Positions 9,231-18,141 of a stretch of DNA of 64,000 bases are shown here, one piece after another. Under the pieces are notes generated by a model, which was given only the letters and a program-made list of their open reading frames with translations, was not told the DNA's origin and ran no database searches. The DNA is from Flavobacterium johnsoniae. GTDB taxonomy: Bacteria > Bacteroidota > Bacteroidia > Flavobacteriales > Flavobacteriaceae. The DNA lies in contig NZ_CP103794.1 in the NCBI RefSeq assembly GCF_030388325.1, forward strand, positions 1,550,001-1,614,000, read 5' to 3'. How positions within the stretch are numbered: position 1 is the first letter of the stretch; the number at the start of each line of letters is the position of its first letter. The translations under genes were made by a program, and so were the position numbers.

Positions 9231-11927
9231 ATGAATAAAATACTTTTTGTTTTTGCCTTATTTTTTACTTCTGTATGCTTTTCGCAAAGTGTTCGTTTTG
9301 ATGGTTTAATTCAAGATGAAAAGAAAAATCCGCTGGAAATGGCCAATATTATGGCAATTAACAATGGCACGAAAGCAATGGATTCGTACGGAATTACCAA
9401 TGATAAAGGAAAATTTCAGCTTACTTTAAAACCAAATACTGCTTACACAATTAAAGTAAGTTATCTCGGAATGAAATCTAAAGAGATTCCAGTTGCGACA
9501 AAATCTGAAAATATGACTCAAAATATTGTTTTGGATGGCGCTGGAATTGAATTAGAAGGCGTTGAAATTGTTCGTGAAATGCCAGTTTCTATAAAAGGAG
9601 ATACAATAGTTTACAATGCAGATTCTTTTAAAACTGGAACAGAAAGAAAGCTAGAAGATGTTCTTAAAAAACTTCCAGGTGTTGAGGTAAATGCTGATGG
9701 AGAAATTGAGGTTGAAGGAAAAAAAGTGAGCAAATTAATGGTAGAAGGCAAAGATTTTTTTGATGGAGATACCAAACTAGGCGTTAAAAATATTCCGGCA
9801 GATGCTATTGATAAAGTTCAGGTTTTAAGAAATTATAACGAAGTAAGCCAATTAAAAGGCCTTGAAAATGATCAGGATAATGTGGCAATGAATATTAAAC
9901 TGAAAGAAGGCAAAAAGAACTTTTGGTTTGGAGATGTTACTGCAGGAATTGGAGTTGCAGAATTAGACAGCCGATATATCATTAACCCAAAACTGTTTTA
10001 TTACAGTCCGAAATACAGCATTAATTTAATTACCAATTTTAATAATATTGGAGAATTGCCATTGACTGCGCAAGATTATTTTAAGTTTACAGGCGGATTT
10101 AAAAACATGATGAAAAAAGGTGGAAGCAATTTTAATGTTTCTTCTAATGACTTAGGAATTTCACTTTTAAGAAATAATAGAGCAAAAGAAATTGAAACCA
10201 AATTTGGCGCAACAAACTTTGCTTATTCTGTAAATAAAGCTTGGAATTTGAGCGGTTTCGGAATTCTTTCAACATCAAAAACAGAATTAGAAACCAAATC
10301 GCAGACTACGATTTTGGATTCTGGAAATAAGGATAATCGTAACGAAAATACGAGCCAGAAAAATAATTTGGGACTTTTTAAATTAAGTTCAACTTATAAA
10401 CCAAGTGATAAGTTTCAGTTTGATTATGATATCTTAACCAAATTGACCAAACAAGAAGAATATTCTGATTTGTTTAGAGAACAGATTGTGAAGAATGTTG
10501 CGACTTCAGAAGATATTTTTACAACAAAAAAGCAAGATCCAACTTCTGTTAATCAGAATTTGAGTTTGTATTATACGCAAAGCGCTAAAAATATTTTTGC
10601 ATTTGAAGCGCAGCATTTGTATCAGGACGAAAATCCATTTTATAATGCCAATTTACAAACAGCTCCTTTTGATGAGGATGTTTTAACTGGGTTTACTCCA
10701 AATCAAAATAGAAATGATTACAATCAGAATCGTTTTGTGAAAACGAATAAGTTGGATGCAAAATTGGATTACTATTATATGGTAACTCCAAAAAGTAATT
10801 TCAATATTACATTAGGAAATACATATTCGTATCAGAATTTCAATTCTCATATTTTTCAGATGTTAGATAATGGAGATAGAAATGATTTGAATGATCCTCA
10901 AAACAATAATGACGTAGATTACAGATTTAATGATGCTTTCGTCGGTTTTCATTATAAAATTCTAACAGGAAAATTTACCCTGACGCCTGGAGTAAGCTTG
11001 CATACTTATCAAATGACAAACGGACAATTGGGAACCGATTATTCTCAAAGTTTCACTAAAGTTTTGCCAGATTTCTTCGCTTTGTATCAAATCAAAAAAT
11101 CAGAGACTTTGACTTATAATTTCTCTTTAACAAATGATTTTACCGATATTAATCAGTTGGCAGCAGGTTATGTTTTGTCTAATTACAGTAGTTTGTTTCG
11201 CGGAGATCGTTATTTAGAAAATGCAACTTCTCAGGTTCATTCGCTTCGTTATTTCAAGTATAATATGTTCAATTTTGAGAACATTTTTGCCAATGCAACT
11301 TATACCAGAAAAGTGGATGCAATTAAAACAAAAGCAGATTTTGATGGAATTAACCAGTCTTCAGTTCCTTATAATTCAAATTTAGCAGATGAAACTTTTT
11401 CTGGAATGGGAGCTTACGGGCGTTCATTTTTAAAAAACTATAAAGCTTCTGTAAACGCAAGTTTGAACTGGTCAAAATTCAATAACATTCAAGATAGCGA
11501 ACAAAGAACAACAGAAAGTTTTGTGCAGAGTTACACAGTTAGAGCTTCAACAAATTACAAAAAACTTCCAAATATTGAATTTGGATACAATCTTTTGATT
11601 AATAAATACAGCGGATCTACTTTTTATACTGATAAGCCATTTGCCAAATTAGATTATTATTTCTTAGACAGTTTTTCTTTTGTTTCAGAATATGAATTCT
11701 ATCATTATTATAATGGAGATAAATCGGTAGATAATGAATACGATTTTTTAAGCGCCAGTTTAATTTATCAAAAGAAAAACAGCAAATGGGAATATAAAGT
11801 CTCGGCAACCAATTTGTTAAATACAAGATATCTGAACGATGATAACTTTACGCAATTCTCTACAAGAGTTTCGCAATATACGGTTCAGCCACGCTACATT
11901 ATCTTTTCGATGAAATACAATTTATAA
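9231..11927 (+). CDS. Outer-membrane beta-barrel protein with carboxypeptidase-regulatory and plug-like domains
   Basis: About 898 aa. The ATG at 9231 (MNKILFVFALFFTSVCFSQ) gives a perfect signal peptide, so I prefer it to a TTG two codons upstream. Residues about 20-110 form a carboxypeptidase regulatory-like domain; 120-215 resemble a TonB-receptor plug (LEDVLKKLPGVEV, VEGKDFFDGD, IDKVQVLRN). The rest is a barrel ending in YIIFSMKYNL with a terminal aromatic pattern. With the GLPGLI gene upstream it probably forms a two-gene unit. The ligand is not evident. Confidence 0.87.
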   Translation: MNKILFVFALFFTSVCFSQSVRFDGLIQDEKKNPLEMANIMAINNGTKAMDSYGITNDKGKFQLTLKPNTAYTIKVSYLGMKSKEIPVATKSENMTQNIVLDGAGIELEGVEIVREMPVSIKGDTIVYNADSFKTGTERKLEDVLKKLPGVEVNADGEIEVEGKKVSKLMVEGKDFFDGDTKLGVKNIPADAIDKVQVLRNYNEVSQLKGLENDQDNVAMNIKLKEGKKNFWFGDVTAGIGVAELDSRYIINPKLFYYSPKYSINLITNFNNIGELPLTAQDYFKFTGGFKNMMKKGGSNFNVSSNDLGISLLRNNRAKEIETKFGATNFAYSVNKAWNLSGFGILSTSKTELETKSQTTILDSGNKDNRNENTSQKNNLGLFKLSSTYKPSDKFQFDYDILTKLTKQEEYSDLFREQIVKNVATSEDIFTTKKQDPTSVNQNLSLYYTQSAKNIFAFEAQHLYQDENPFYNANLQTAPFDEDVLTGFTPNQNRNDYNQNRFVKTNKLDAKLDYYYMVTPKSNFNITLGNTYSYQNFNSHIFQMLDNGDRNDLNDPQNNNDVDYRFNDAFVGFHYKILTGKFTLTPGVSLHTYQMTNGQLGTDYSQSFTKVLPDFFALYQIKKSETLTYNFSLTNDFTDINQLAAGYVLSNYSSLFRGDRYLENATSQVHSLRYFKYNMFNFENIFANATYTRKVDAIKTKADFDGINQSSVPYNSNLADETFSGMGAYGRSFLKNYKASVNASLNWSKFNNIQDSEQRTTESFVQSYTVRASTNYKKLPNIEFGYNLLINKYSGSTFYTDKPFAKLDYYFLDSFSFVSEYEFYHYYNGDKSVDNEYDFLSASLIYQKKNSKWEYKVSATNLLNTRYLNDDNFTQFSTRVSQYTVQPRYIIFSMKYNL

Positions 11928-12017
11928 GAAATTTGGCTGAATTTTGAAGTCAAGACATTTAATTTTAAAAGGAATGGAATATCTTTACATCAATATTAAC
12001 AGCCAAATTTTTATATT

Positions 12018-14258
12018 ATGCGCAATTTTATTTGGAGTTTACTGCTATTTACTTCGGCAGTTTTTACGTCTTTTTCTCAAACAAAACAGATCGAAAAAGG
12101 AACTTATATATCAAACAATAAAGGCCAAAAAATTAAACTGAACTTATTAGATGATAATAAATATGAGTTGGTATTTTATTCGGGCGAATATGCAATAAAA
12201 GGCGATTCGTTATTATTTGTCAAAAATACTCCATCGGGAAATAGCTTCGATCTTGATTTTAAAATAGATAAAAAAGCTAAAAATATAAAAGTAAACTTTA
12301 TAGATCCTTCCTATTATTCTTTCTATTTAGGAACTCAAAAAGGAAAAGAAGAAGTTAAATATCAAAGACTTTCTGATATTCGTTCTAAACAAGATCCGAA
12401 TTGGACTAAGAATAATTTAGAGTTTGAAATTGAAAAAACAGATTTTCTATATTTAGTTTACGAAGAATACGACGGAAAAAGCGATGTTTTTAAATATGAA
12501 CTTCCAAAAGATGTTTCAGAAATTACCATAACTTATGAATTGGCAGTTTTAGGCGATTTAAAAATTTTCGGCTTTTTTGATAAAACTACCAATGAATTAA
12601 GAATCTCAGAGAAATCTGGAGTTAATCCTTTGGTTTTTACTAATGCAAAAGATCCACAGCCGGTTAAGAAAACTTCAAAAGTAACTCCGTTAGAAAGTAC
12701 ATCTGTTTCAAATTGGACTTATCCAGGAAAAGAAGATGTTTCAAGTTACGATTATGGAACAGGAGTAGCTGTAGACACCGCAGTTGCAGTCGCAGATTTA
12801 ACGGTAGCTCCGCCAGTTTACAACCAATATAATTTTAAACTAAAAATTGAGAATAGCTTAAACAAGGCGATTTCCGAAACTAAAAATTCAAATAATAATA
12901 AGTTTTTGGGAGTTTATGTAGACAGTAAAAAAACAGCAAAAGAAAGTTTTGATTTTTTTGTAAAAGATCAGGAAACGCAGACTGGTTACAGCATGTACGA
13001 TGGATACAATGCTCTTTATGATGTTTTTAATTATTATTTGGCTGGAGCCGATGATAAAAAATGGCTGAAAAATAATAAAATAACCAGCGATCCTACTGTT
13101 GTTGTTTTAAACGGACAAGGAAATATATTGGCTATCGCAAAATCTGATTTAGAAGCCCAAAAATATCAGTTTAATTACTATGGCGATTTCTATCGTAAAC
13201 TTCTCAGAGCCGATGCTTTTGTTTCTTTAGATGATGTTTTAAAGAATAAAAAAGCTTCAGATGCCGATTTAATTCTTGCTTTTAATAAAGCCGCTGCATT
13301 AGAATCTTCTTATGATTATGAATATAATGTCGATAATAATGTTTCAACAGAATTTGTAGTTACTAAAACTGCTTTAGACAAAAAAGAAGTTGCGCAGGCT
13401 TGGAAAAAATTAATCGAAGCGCATCAAAAAGATAAGCAGGTAAATATGTATTTGGCAGAAACTATCATTAAAGAAATCAGAAATTTAGGATTTACTAAAC
13501 AGCTTTTTAATGAAGATAGAATTTTAAATGATACCGATTTCTTGGCTATAGATTATCTGTTAAAGCATTCTGAAGAAATAGAAAATAACCGCGCCGCATT
13601 TAATACTAAAGCGGGAGAAATACACGCTCTTAATAATGCAGTTTCTGAAGTTTCTAATGCTTTACAGCAAAATCTTTACGCTTCTCAAGATGGTTTAACG
13701 GGAGATGTAAATAAGGATAAAATTAATTCTGTTTATAAAAAGATCATTGCATCTGGAAAAGGAAACTTTGATGCTTATAGAAATTACTTTTATTATTTAA
13801 GTCAACTTCAAGAAAATGACGGTTCTAATACAACTTATTTAAAAGAATTTAATACTTATTTCGATTCAGCTCTTTCAGGTGGAAGCCCAATTGAGAAATT
13901 AGACGCTATGTTTTCTGGTTTAGATTCTAGTTCAAGTTATTCTTATGATGGATGGAATTCGTTTAAAGAATATCATTCAAGTACAGCCAATTCTGCGGCT
14001 TGGACAGTTGTAGAAAATCAGATGAATGCAAACTATTTGAAAGATGCCATAAAATGGTCTGAATATAGTTTGGCTGTAACCAAGAATAATCCGTATTATT
14101 TAGATACACTTGCTCAGTTGTATTATAAAGACGGACAAAAACAAAAAGCAATAGAAACACAGACTTTGGCTGTTAAATATTCAGATGTAAATACAGATCA
14201 AACAACGGCACAAGAAATAAAAGAAGTTTTGACTAAAATGCAAAATGGCACTTATTAA
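12018..14258 (+). CDS. Large secreted protein of unknown function with C-terminal TPR
   Basis: A 746-aa protein with signal peptide NFIWSLLLFTSAVFTSFSQ. The middle carries TVVVLNGQGNILAIAKSD, the style of a thioredoxin-fold strand pair, followed by KLLRADAFVSLDDVL. The C-terminal 200 residues are helical, and the last segment NPYYLDTLAQLYYKDGQK is a recognisable tetratricopeptide unit. It may be a degenerate thioredoxin-like plus TPR protein of the periplasm. I do not recognise a named family. It is followed by a terminator. Confidence 0.75.
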   Translation: MRNFIWSLLLFTSAVFTSFSQTKQIEKGTYISNNKGQKIKLNLLDDNKYELVFYSGEYAIKGDSLLFVKNTPSGNSFDLDFKIDKKAKNIKVNFIDPSYYSFYLGTQKGKEEVKYQRLSDIRSKQDPNWTKNNLEFEIEKTDFLYLVYEEYDGKSDVFKYELPKDVSEITITYELAVLGDLKIFGFFDKTTNELRISEKSGVNPLVFTNAKDPQPVKKTSKVTPLESTSVSNWTYPGKEDVSSYDYGTGVAVDTAVAVADLTVAPPVYNQYNFKLKIENSLNKAISETKNSNNNKFLGVYVDSKKTAKESFDFFVKDQETQTGYSMYDGYNALYDVFNYYLAGADDKKWLKNNKITSDPTVVVLNGQGNILAIAKSDLEAQKYQFNYYGDFYRKLLRADAFVSLDDVLKNKKASDADLILAFNKAAALESSYDYEYNVDNNVSTEFVVTKTALDKKEVAQAWKKLIEAHQKDKQVNMYLAETIIKEIRNLGFTKQLFNEDRILNDTDFLAIDYLLKHSEEIENNRAAFNTKAGEIHALNNAVSEVSNALQQNLYASQDGLTGDVNKDKINSVYKKIIASGKGNFDAYRNYFYYLSQLQENDGSNTTYLKEFNTYFDSALSGGSPIEKLDAMFSGLDSSSSYSYDGWNSFKEYHSSTANSAAWTVVENQMNANYLKDAIKWSEYSLAVTKNNPYYLDTLAQLYYKDGQKQKAIETQTLAVKYSDVNTDQTTAQEIKEVLTKMQNGTY

Positions 14259-14280
14259 AATATAATAATCTTTGAAATAT

Positions 14281-14312
14281 AATGGCTGTCTGTTTTGGCA
14301 GCCATTTTTATT
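14281..14312 (+). terminator. Intrinsic terminator
   Basis: AATGGCTG (14281-14288) pairs with CAGCCATT (14299-14306), loop 10 nt, followed by TTTATTT. It closes the 746-aa gene. Confidence 0.75.
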
Positions 14313-14402
14313 TAATTTTTTATGCTTAAATGCTGTTTTCGCGGGTAAAAAATCAAAATTTTCCTCTGAAATGATTAAATTTATGACATAAAATTAAAAT
14401 GT

Positions 14403-15869
14403 ATGAAAAACAAAATGATTCTGGTTTTACTTGCATCTGGAGCATTGACTTTTGCACAAGCAGTTAAAAAACCATTAGTTTCTGCCATAACAGATAAAGA
14501 TCTTAGAACAGATATGTATCAAATGGCTGGTGACCATTTTAACGGTCGAGAAGCAGGAACTTTAGATGAACTAAAAGTTTCAATGTGGTTGGCAAATAAA
14601 GCTAAAGAAGCCGGAATGGCTCCAGCGGGTGATGATGGAACTTATTTCCAGTTTTTTGATTTGTATAGACATCAAGTTACGCCAAATTCAAAATTCAAAA
14701 TTGGACAAAAAGAATACAAATTATGGAAAGATGTTTTGGTTGCAGAAACGACTAATATAAAAGTAGAAGGCTCATTAGTGTATTTGGGCGCGGCAACTAA
14801 AGAAGAAATTGAAAAAGTCGATATAAAAGGAAAAGCAGTTGTTTTACTGGCATCAAAAGAAGGAATTGCAGATGATATTTCGCTATTTGATAGACGCTAT
14901 CCAGGTTTGGTAAGAAATAAATATTATGATCTTGTTGTTAAAAAAGGTGCTGTGGCACTTATTATGGTTGCAGATGAATTGGCAGAAGAAAGCTGGTCTC
15001 AAGTAGAACCACAAATGACAAGAGGAATTTATGGAATTGAAGGATTTCGTGATAAAATTGGTGCAACAATGCCTGTTTTTTGGGTACACGGAAATCAGCT
15101 AGAATATTTAAAATCGACAAAAGATGTTTTATCGGCAGAAGTAGTTTCTGAAACTTATAAATATCCTTCGGTAAATGTTGTCGGAACAATTGCAGGAACT
15201 GATGCAAAATTAAAAAATGAATACGTTCTTTTCAGCGGGCACCAAGATCATGATGGAGTGCGTCAAAAATACGGACAAGATTCTATCTATAATGGAGCAG
15301 ACGATAACGCTAGTACATGTGTTGCTATGTTAGCTATTGCAAGGGCTTATAAAAAACAGCCTGGAAAAAGAACAGCGTTGTTTGTGTTTCACGGTTCAGA
15401 AGAACGTGGTTTGTTAGGTTCAAGATGGTATGCATCGCATCCGACTGTTCCTGAAAAAGATATCATAGCGGTTTTAAATGGCGATATGATTGGAAGAAAC
15501 AATGTAAATCAGGCGGCTTTGCTAGGTTCGAGTTCACCACACGAAAATTCATCTGATTTAGTGGCAGTTGCCAAAAGAGCAAATGACGAAGGTCCGAAAT
15601 TTGATTTGGATAAACTTTGGGACAGACCAGAACATCCAGAATATTTTTACTTCCGTTCTGATCATTTGCCTTATGCAAGAAAAGGAATTCCTTCTGTTTT
15701 TTACACTAGTGTTTTACACAGTCAATATCATACTCCAATGGATGAATCTGAAAATATTGATTTCGTGAAACTGCACAAAATGACCGAATGGATTTACAGA
15801 ACAGGTTGGATTTTATCAAACGATGCTAACCGTCCTAAAACATTGCCAAATGTGCAATTAGAGAGATAA
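14403..15869 (+). CDS. M28 family zinc peptidase, secreted
   Basis: A 488-aa protein with a short signal peptide (MILVLLASGALTFAQA). A PA-like insert occupies about 100-250. The metallopeptidase core then shows the zinc ligands in order: SGHQDHDGV, NGADDNAST, HGSEERGLLGS with the catalytic Glu pair, LNGDMIGRNN, and a final His in HSQYHTPMDE. It is probably an aminopeptidase acting in the periplasm or outside the cell; specificity is unknown. It is transcribed convergently to metK, with a shared terminator between them. Confidence 0.92.
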   Translation: MKNKMILVLLASGALTFAQAVKKPLVSAITDKDLRTDMYQMAGDHFNGREAGTLDELKVSMWLANKAKEAGMAPAGDDGTYFQFFDLYRHQVTPNSKFKIGQKEYKLWKDVLVAETTNIKVEGSLVYLGAATKEEIEKVDIKGKAVVLLASKEGIADDISLFDRRYPGLVRNKYYDLVVKKGAVALIMVADELAEESWSQVEPQMTRGIYGIEGFRDKIGATMPVFWVHGNQLEYLKSTKDVLSAEVVSETYKYPSVNVVGTIAGTDAKLKNEYVLFSGHQDHDGVRQKYGQDSIYNGADDNASTCVAMLAIARAYKKQPGKRTALFVFHGSEERGLLGSRWYASHPTVPEKDIIAVLNGDMIGRNNVNQAALLGSSSPHENSSDLVAVAKRANDEGPKFDLDKLWDRPEHPEYFYFRSDHLPYARKGIPSVFYTSVLHSQYHTPMDESENIDFVKLHKMTEWIYRTGWILSNDANRPKTLPNVQLER

Positions 15870-15885
15870 GTTCATAATAATAAAT

Positions 15886-15921
15886 AAAAAAACCGATTTC
15901 AATTTGAAATCGGTTTTTTTT
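15886..15921. terminator. Bidirectional terminator between M28 peptidase and metK
   Basis: ACCGATTTCAA (15892-15902) pairs with TTGAAATCGGT (15904-15914). The stem is flanked by A-runs on the left and T-runs on the right, so it can serve both converging genes. Confidence 0.85.
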
Positions 15922-15942
15922 ATGTTTAAGATTTAGATTGAA

Positions 15943-17193
15943 TTACAATCCAAATGCAGCTTTTACTTGGTTAACAAAATCAAGTTTTTCCCATGTAAAC
16001 AACTCAACAGTAACTGTTTTTTCATTTCCTCCTGGAGCAGAGAAAGTTTTAGTTACAGTTTCTGGTTTACGTCCCATGTGTCCGTAAGCAGCAGTTTCGC
16101 TATAAATAGGATTTCTTAATTTTAATCTTTGCTCAATAAAGTAAGGACGCATATCGAAAATTGCTTCTACTTTTTTAGCGATTTCACCATTAGTTAAATT
16201 TACTTTAGAAGTTCCGTAAGTTTCAATAAAGATTCCCATTGGCTCAGCAACTCCAATTGCGTAAGAAACCTGAACTAAGATTTCGTCAGCAACACCAGCA
16301 GCAACTAAGTTTTTAGCGATATGACGCGTTGCATAAGCAGCACTTCTATCCACTTTACTTGGATCTTTTCCAGAGAATGCACCACCACCGTGAGCGCCTT
16401 TTCCTCCGTAAGTATCCACGATAATTTTTCTTCCTGTTAAACCAGTATCTCCGTGAGGTCCTCCAATAACGAATTTTCCTGTTGGGTTAATATGGTAGTT
16501 GATTTTATCGTTAAATAAATGAGCATGCTCAGGGTTTTTAGCGATAATTCTTGGAATTAAAATTTCAATAATATCTTTTTTGATTTTAGCTAACATTGCA
16601 GCCTCTTCATCAAAATCATCATGTTGAGTTGAGATAACGATCGCGTCAATACGAGTTGGTTTGTTATCGTCGCTGTATTCTAAAGTTACTTGAGATTTAG
16701 CATCTGGACGTAAATACGTAATTTCTTTGTTTTCGCGTCTTAAAATTGCTAACTCTTGTAATAATTTATGAGATAAATCAAGAGCCAATGGCATGAAGTT
16801 TTCAGTTTCGTTTGTTGCGTAACCAAACATCATTCCTTGATCTCCAGCTCCTTGTTCTTCTGGCTTAGCTCTGTCAACTCCCTGATTAATATCAGCAGAT
16901 TGCTCATGAATAGCAGAAAGAATCCCGCAAGAATTTGCTTCAAACATGTACTCGCTTTTAGTATATCCAATTTTACGGATTACTTCGCGTGCAATTTGTT
17001 GCACATCAAGATAAGTATTTGATTTTACTTCACCAGCCAAAATTACCTGACCTGTAGTAACTAAAGTTTCACATGCTACTTTTGAGTCAGCATCAAATGC
17101 CAAAAAGTTATCAATTAATGCATCCGAAATTTGATCTGCAACTTTGTCTGGATGCCCTTCACTAACAGATTCTGACGTAAATAAATAAGCCAT
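15943..17193 (-). CDS. metK: S-adenosylmethionine synthetase
   Basis: A 416-aa enzyme making SAM from methionine and ATP. It shows the N-terminal [19 protein letters not shown] with the ATP-binding His, the [16 protein letters not shown] segment, and the Gly-rich [15 protein letters not shown] loop with [11 protein letters not shown]. Length fits the family. The gene runs opposite to the metY region but shares its upstream DNA with it. Its 5' UTR is long (about 165 nt) and appears structured. Confidence 0.97.
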   Translation of the reverse strand: MAYLFTSESVSEGHPDKVADQISDALIDNFLAFDADSKVACETLVTTGQVILAGEVKSNTYLDVQQIAREVIRKIGYTKSEYMFEANSCGILSAIHEQSADINQGVDRAKPEEQGAGDQGMMFGYATNETENFMPLALDLSHKLLQELAILRRENKEITYLRPDAKSQVTLEYSDDNKPTRIDAIVISTQHDDFDEEAAMLAKIKKDIIEILIPRIIAKNPEHAHLFNDKINYHINPTGKFVIGGPHGDTGLTGRKIIVDTYGGKGAHGGGAFSGKDPSKVDRSAAYATRHIAKNLVAAGVADEILVQVSYAIGVAEPMGIFIETYGTSKVNLTNGEIAKKVEAIFDMRPYFIEQRLKLRNPIYSETAAYGHMGRKPETVTKTFSAPGGNEKTVTVELFTWEKLDFVNQVKAAFGL

Positions 17194-17360
17194 AATAATG
17201 ATTAAATTTAAAATTAAGCGAGGAAAATAATTGCTAAAAAGGGCTAAAGGAGAGTTTCTGCTTTAGCATTTTTTACTACTGAAAGGAATTTTTCAGCATT
17301 CATAACGAAATCATTTCATTATGAAGAGGTTGCAATCAGTTCAAATTTTTCCTCTGTTTC
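17194..17360 (-). ncRNA. Structured metK mRNA leader, candidate cis-regulatory RNA
   Basis: Between the metK promoter and ATG there are about 165 non-coding nt. On the minus strand three helices can form, listed in mRNA order: AGAGG with CCTCT (plus coordinates 17351-17355 and 17325-17329); CATAATGAAAT with ATTTCGTTATG (17301-17323, one U-G pair); and GCTAAAG with CTTTAGC (17261-17267 with 17243-17249). No SAM-I core (AGACCCGATGAA) is present. It may be an autoregulatory leader. The ligand and class are unknown. Confidence 0.45.
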
Positions 17361-17365
17361 GGGTG

Positions 17366-17395
17366 CAAAGGTATAAAACCATTTTGATTTGCAAA
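17366..17395 (-). promoter_or_regulatory. metK promoter
   Basis: On the minus strand: TTTG (17392-17395), exactly 18 nt, then TACCTTTG (17366-17373). This matches the Bacteroidota consensus fully. Transcription would start near 17360. Confidence 0.8.
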
Positions 17396-17443
17396 TTAAA
17401 GTTCAACTTTTTTTATTTTTTATAGGAGAAATTTAACAATAGC

Positions 17444-17466
17444 ATATTAATTTGATAGGGTAATAG
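17444..17466. promoter_or_regulatory. Operator-like 23-mer shared with the cys operon
   Basis: The right half GATAGGGTAATAG is identical to one found at 29571-29583 upstream of the sulfur-assimilation operon, and 18 of 23 positions agree over the full site. The cys copy is an imperfect palindrome (CTAnTAnCCnnATnnGGnTAnTAG). This copy keeps the right half but has a weaker left half. It lies 18 bp upstream of the -33 element for the metY leader region. Probable binding site of a sulfur regulator (inference). Confidence 0.45.
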
Positions 17467-17484
17467 AAAATAATTTAGTTTTTG

Positions 17485-17516
17485 TTTGGTGGTTTCAAAA
17501 AAAGTTCTCAAATTTG
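17485..17516 (+). promoter_or_regulatory. Promoter of the metY attenuator region
   Basis: TTTG (17485-17488), 20 nt, then CAAATTTG (17509-17516), one mismatch from TAnnTTTG. The same layout (TTTG-N20-CATATTTG) lies before the paralogous cassette at 20917-20948. Transcription would begin about 15 nt before the first leader ATG. Confidence 0.55.
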
Positions 17517-17536
17517 CCTTGTTAAATAAAAAGAAA

Positions 17537-17593
17537 ATGAATTTAGTAGCTAAAAATATGTGTTGCATGATGTCGGAATTATCCGCAGAGTAA
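17537..17593 (+). CDS. Leader peptide A1, Met/Cys-rich, upstream of metY
   Basis: An 18-codon ORF encoding MNLVAKNMCCMMSELSAE. The run Met-Cys-Cys-Met-Met in mid-peptide would stall ribosomes when Cys or Met is scarce. It is followed at 17632 by a strong intrinsic terminator. The last codons contain GCAGAG (17585-17590), which can pair with CTCTGC (17635-17640), the 5' arm of that terminator, to form an antiterminator. Between them, ATTGT (17598-17602) can pair with ACAAT (17624-17628). The architecture is that of a classic amino-acid attenuator. Too small for standard gene finders; function is inferred. Confidence 0.72.
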   Translation: MNLVAKNMCCMMSELSAE

Positions 17594-17631
17594 CTCTATT
17601 GTTTAGTAACTAAGTCTACAAATACAATAAA

Positions 17632-17660
17632 AACCTCTGCCTAACAGCAGAGGTTTTTTT
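17632..17660 (+). terminator. Attenuator terminator A1
   Basis: AACCTCTGC (17632-17640) pairs with GCAGAGGTT (17647-17655) around a 6-nt loop and is followed by T residues. It lies 39 nt after leader peptide A1 and before any full-size gene, so it must be read through for metY expression from this promoter. Confidence 0.85.
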
Positions 17661-17690
17661 TATGTAATCAAAAAAGTAAAAGAATAAGAA

Positions 17691-17771
17691 ATGAAAAATT
17701 CAACAGTAAATAAAATGATGATGTGTTGTAAGATGCCAATGTGTATCAAAAGTTGCTGTTGCCAAAAGTGA
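17691..17771 (+). CDS. Leader peptide A2, extremely Met/Cys-rich, upstream of metY
   Basis: A 26-codon ORF starting MKNSTVNKMMMCCKMPMC and ending SCCCQK. Twelve of 26 residues are Met (6) or Cys (6). It shares the VNKM word with the leaders of the second cassette. CCAAAAG (17762-17768), overlapping the last codons, pairs perfectly with CTTTTGG (17808-17814) in the following terminator, giving an antiterminator when the ribosome is held upstream. A small hairpin (TATAGTT/AACTATA) precedes the terminator. Interpreted as a ribosome-mediated attenuator sensing Met- and Cys-tRNA charging; no homologue is known to me. Confidence 0.75.
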   Translation: MKNSTVNKMMMCCKMPMCIKSCCCQK

Positions 17772-17802
17772 AAGATCGAATCTTTGTTATAGTTTCAACT
17801 AT

Positions 17803-17839
17803 AAGCCCTTTTGGTAAGCCATCCGAAAGGGCTTTTTTT
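17803..17839 (+). terminator. Attenuator terminator A2
   Basis: AAGCCCTTTTGG (17803-17814) pairs with CCGAAAGGGCTT (17823-17834), one G-T pair, 8-nt loop, then a T-run. Its 5' arm resembles that of terminator B2 at 21253 (AAACCCTTTTGG), which supports duplication of the cassette. Confidence 0.85.
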
Positions 17840-17866
17840 ATTTCAATCTCTTAAAAAAATTAAACC

Positions 17867-18052
17867 ATGAATACATTAGATATAAATACAATCGCATTTC
17901 AATATTTATTAAGAAATAATTCTTTAAATAATAATTCTGAAGAATCAGCAGAAACTGAAAAATATAATCCTGAACAGCGTATTAAAACTCAAAAATCATT
18001 GCTGTTTCATTTATATGACCTTGAAGAAGAAGCAGAAAATCTTTTTGCTTGA
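17867..18052 (+). CDS. Small protein between attenuators and metY (paralogue of the 67-aa protein at 21370)
   Basis: A 61-aa acidic protein (MNTLDINTIAFQYLLRNN...). Its C-terminus SLLFHLYDLEEEAENLFA aligns with SLLFLMYSKENETLFI of the 67-aa protein at 21370, and both begin M-x-T-L. Each gene lies just after a tandem attenuator pair and before a methionine gene. No signal peptide or membrane segment is seen. It may be a small regulatory or adaptor protein; function is unknown. After the stop, the word AAATTCAAATAAC is tandemly repeated (about 18055-18092). Confidence 0.7.
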   Translation: MNTLDINTIAFQYLLRNNSLNNNSEESAETEKYNPEQRIKTQKSLLFHLYDLEEEAENLFA

Positions 18053-18141
18053 ATCAAATTCAAATAACAAATTCAAATAACAAATTCAAAAAATCAATTA
18101 CAATATAAACGTATTAACAATACCTAAAAAACTAAGAAATC

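Noticed and set aside
17194..17360. SAM-I riboswitch before metK
   Set aside because: The AGACCCGATGAA and GCAACC core words, present in both real SAM elements of this window, are missing.
17867..18052. Third leader peptide rather than a protein gene
   Set aside because: At 61 codons, with no run of Met/Cys codons and no terminator after it, and with a paralogue sharing a C-terminal motif, it looks like a real small protein, though this is not certain.
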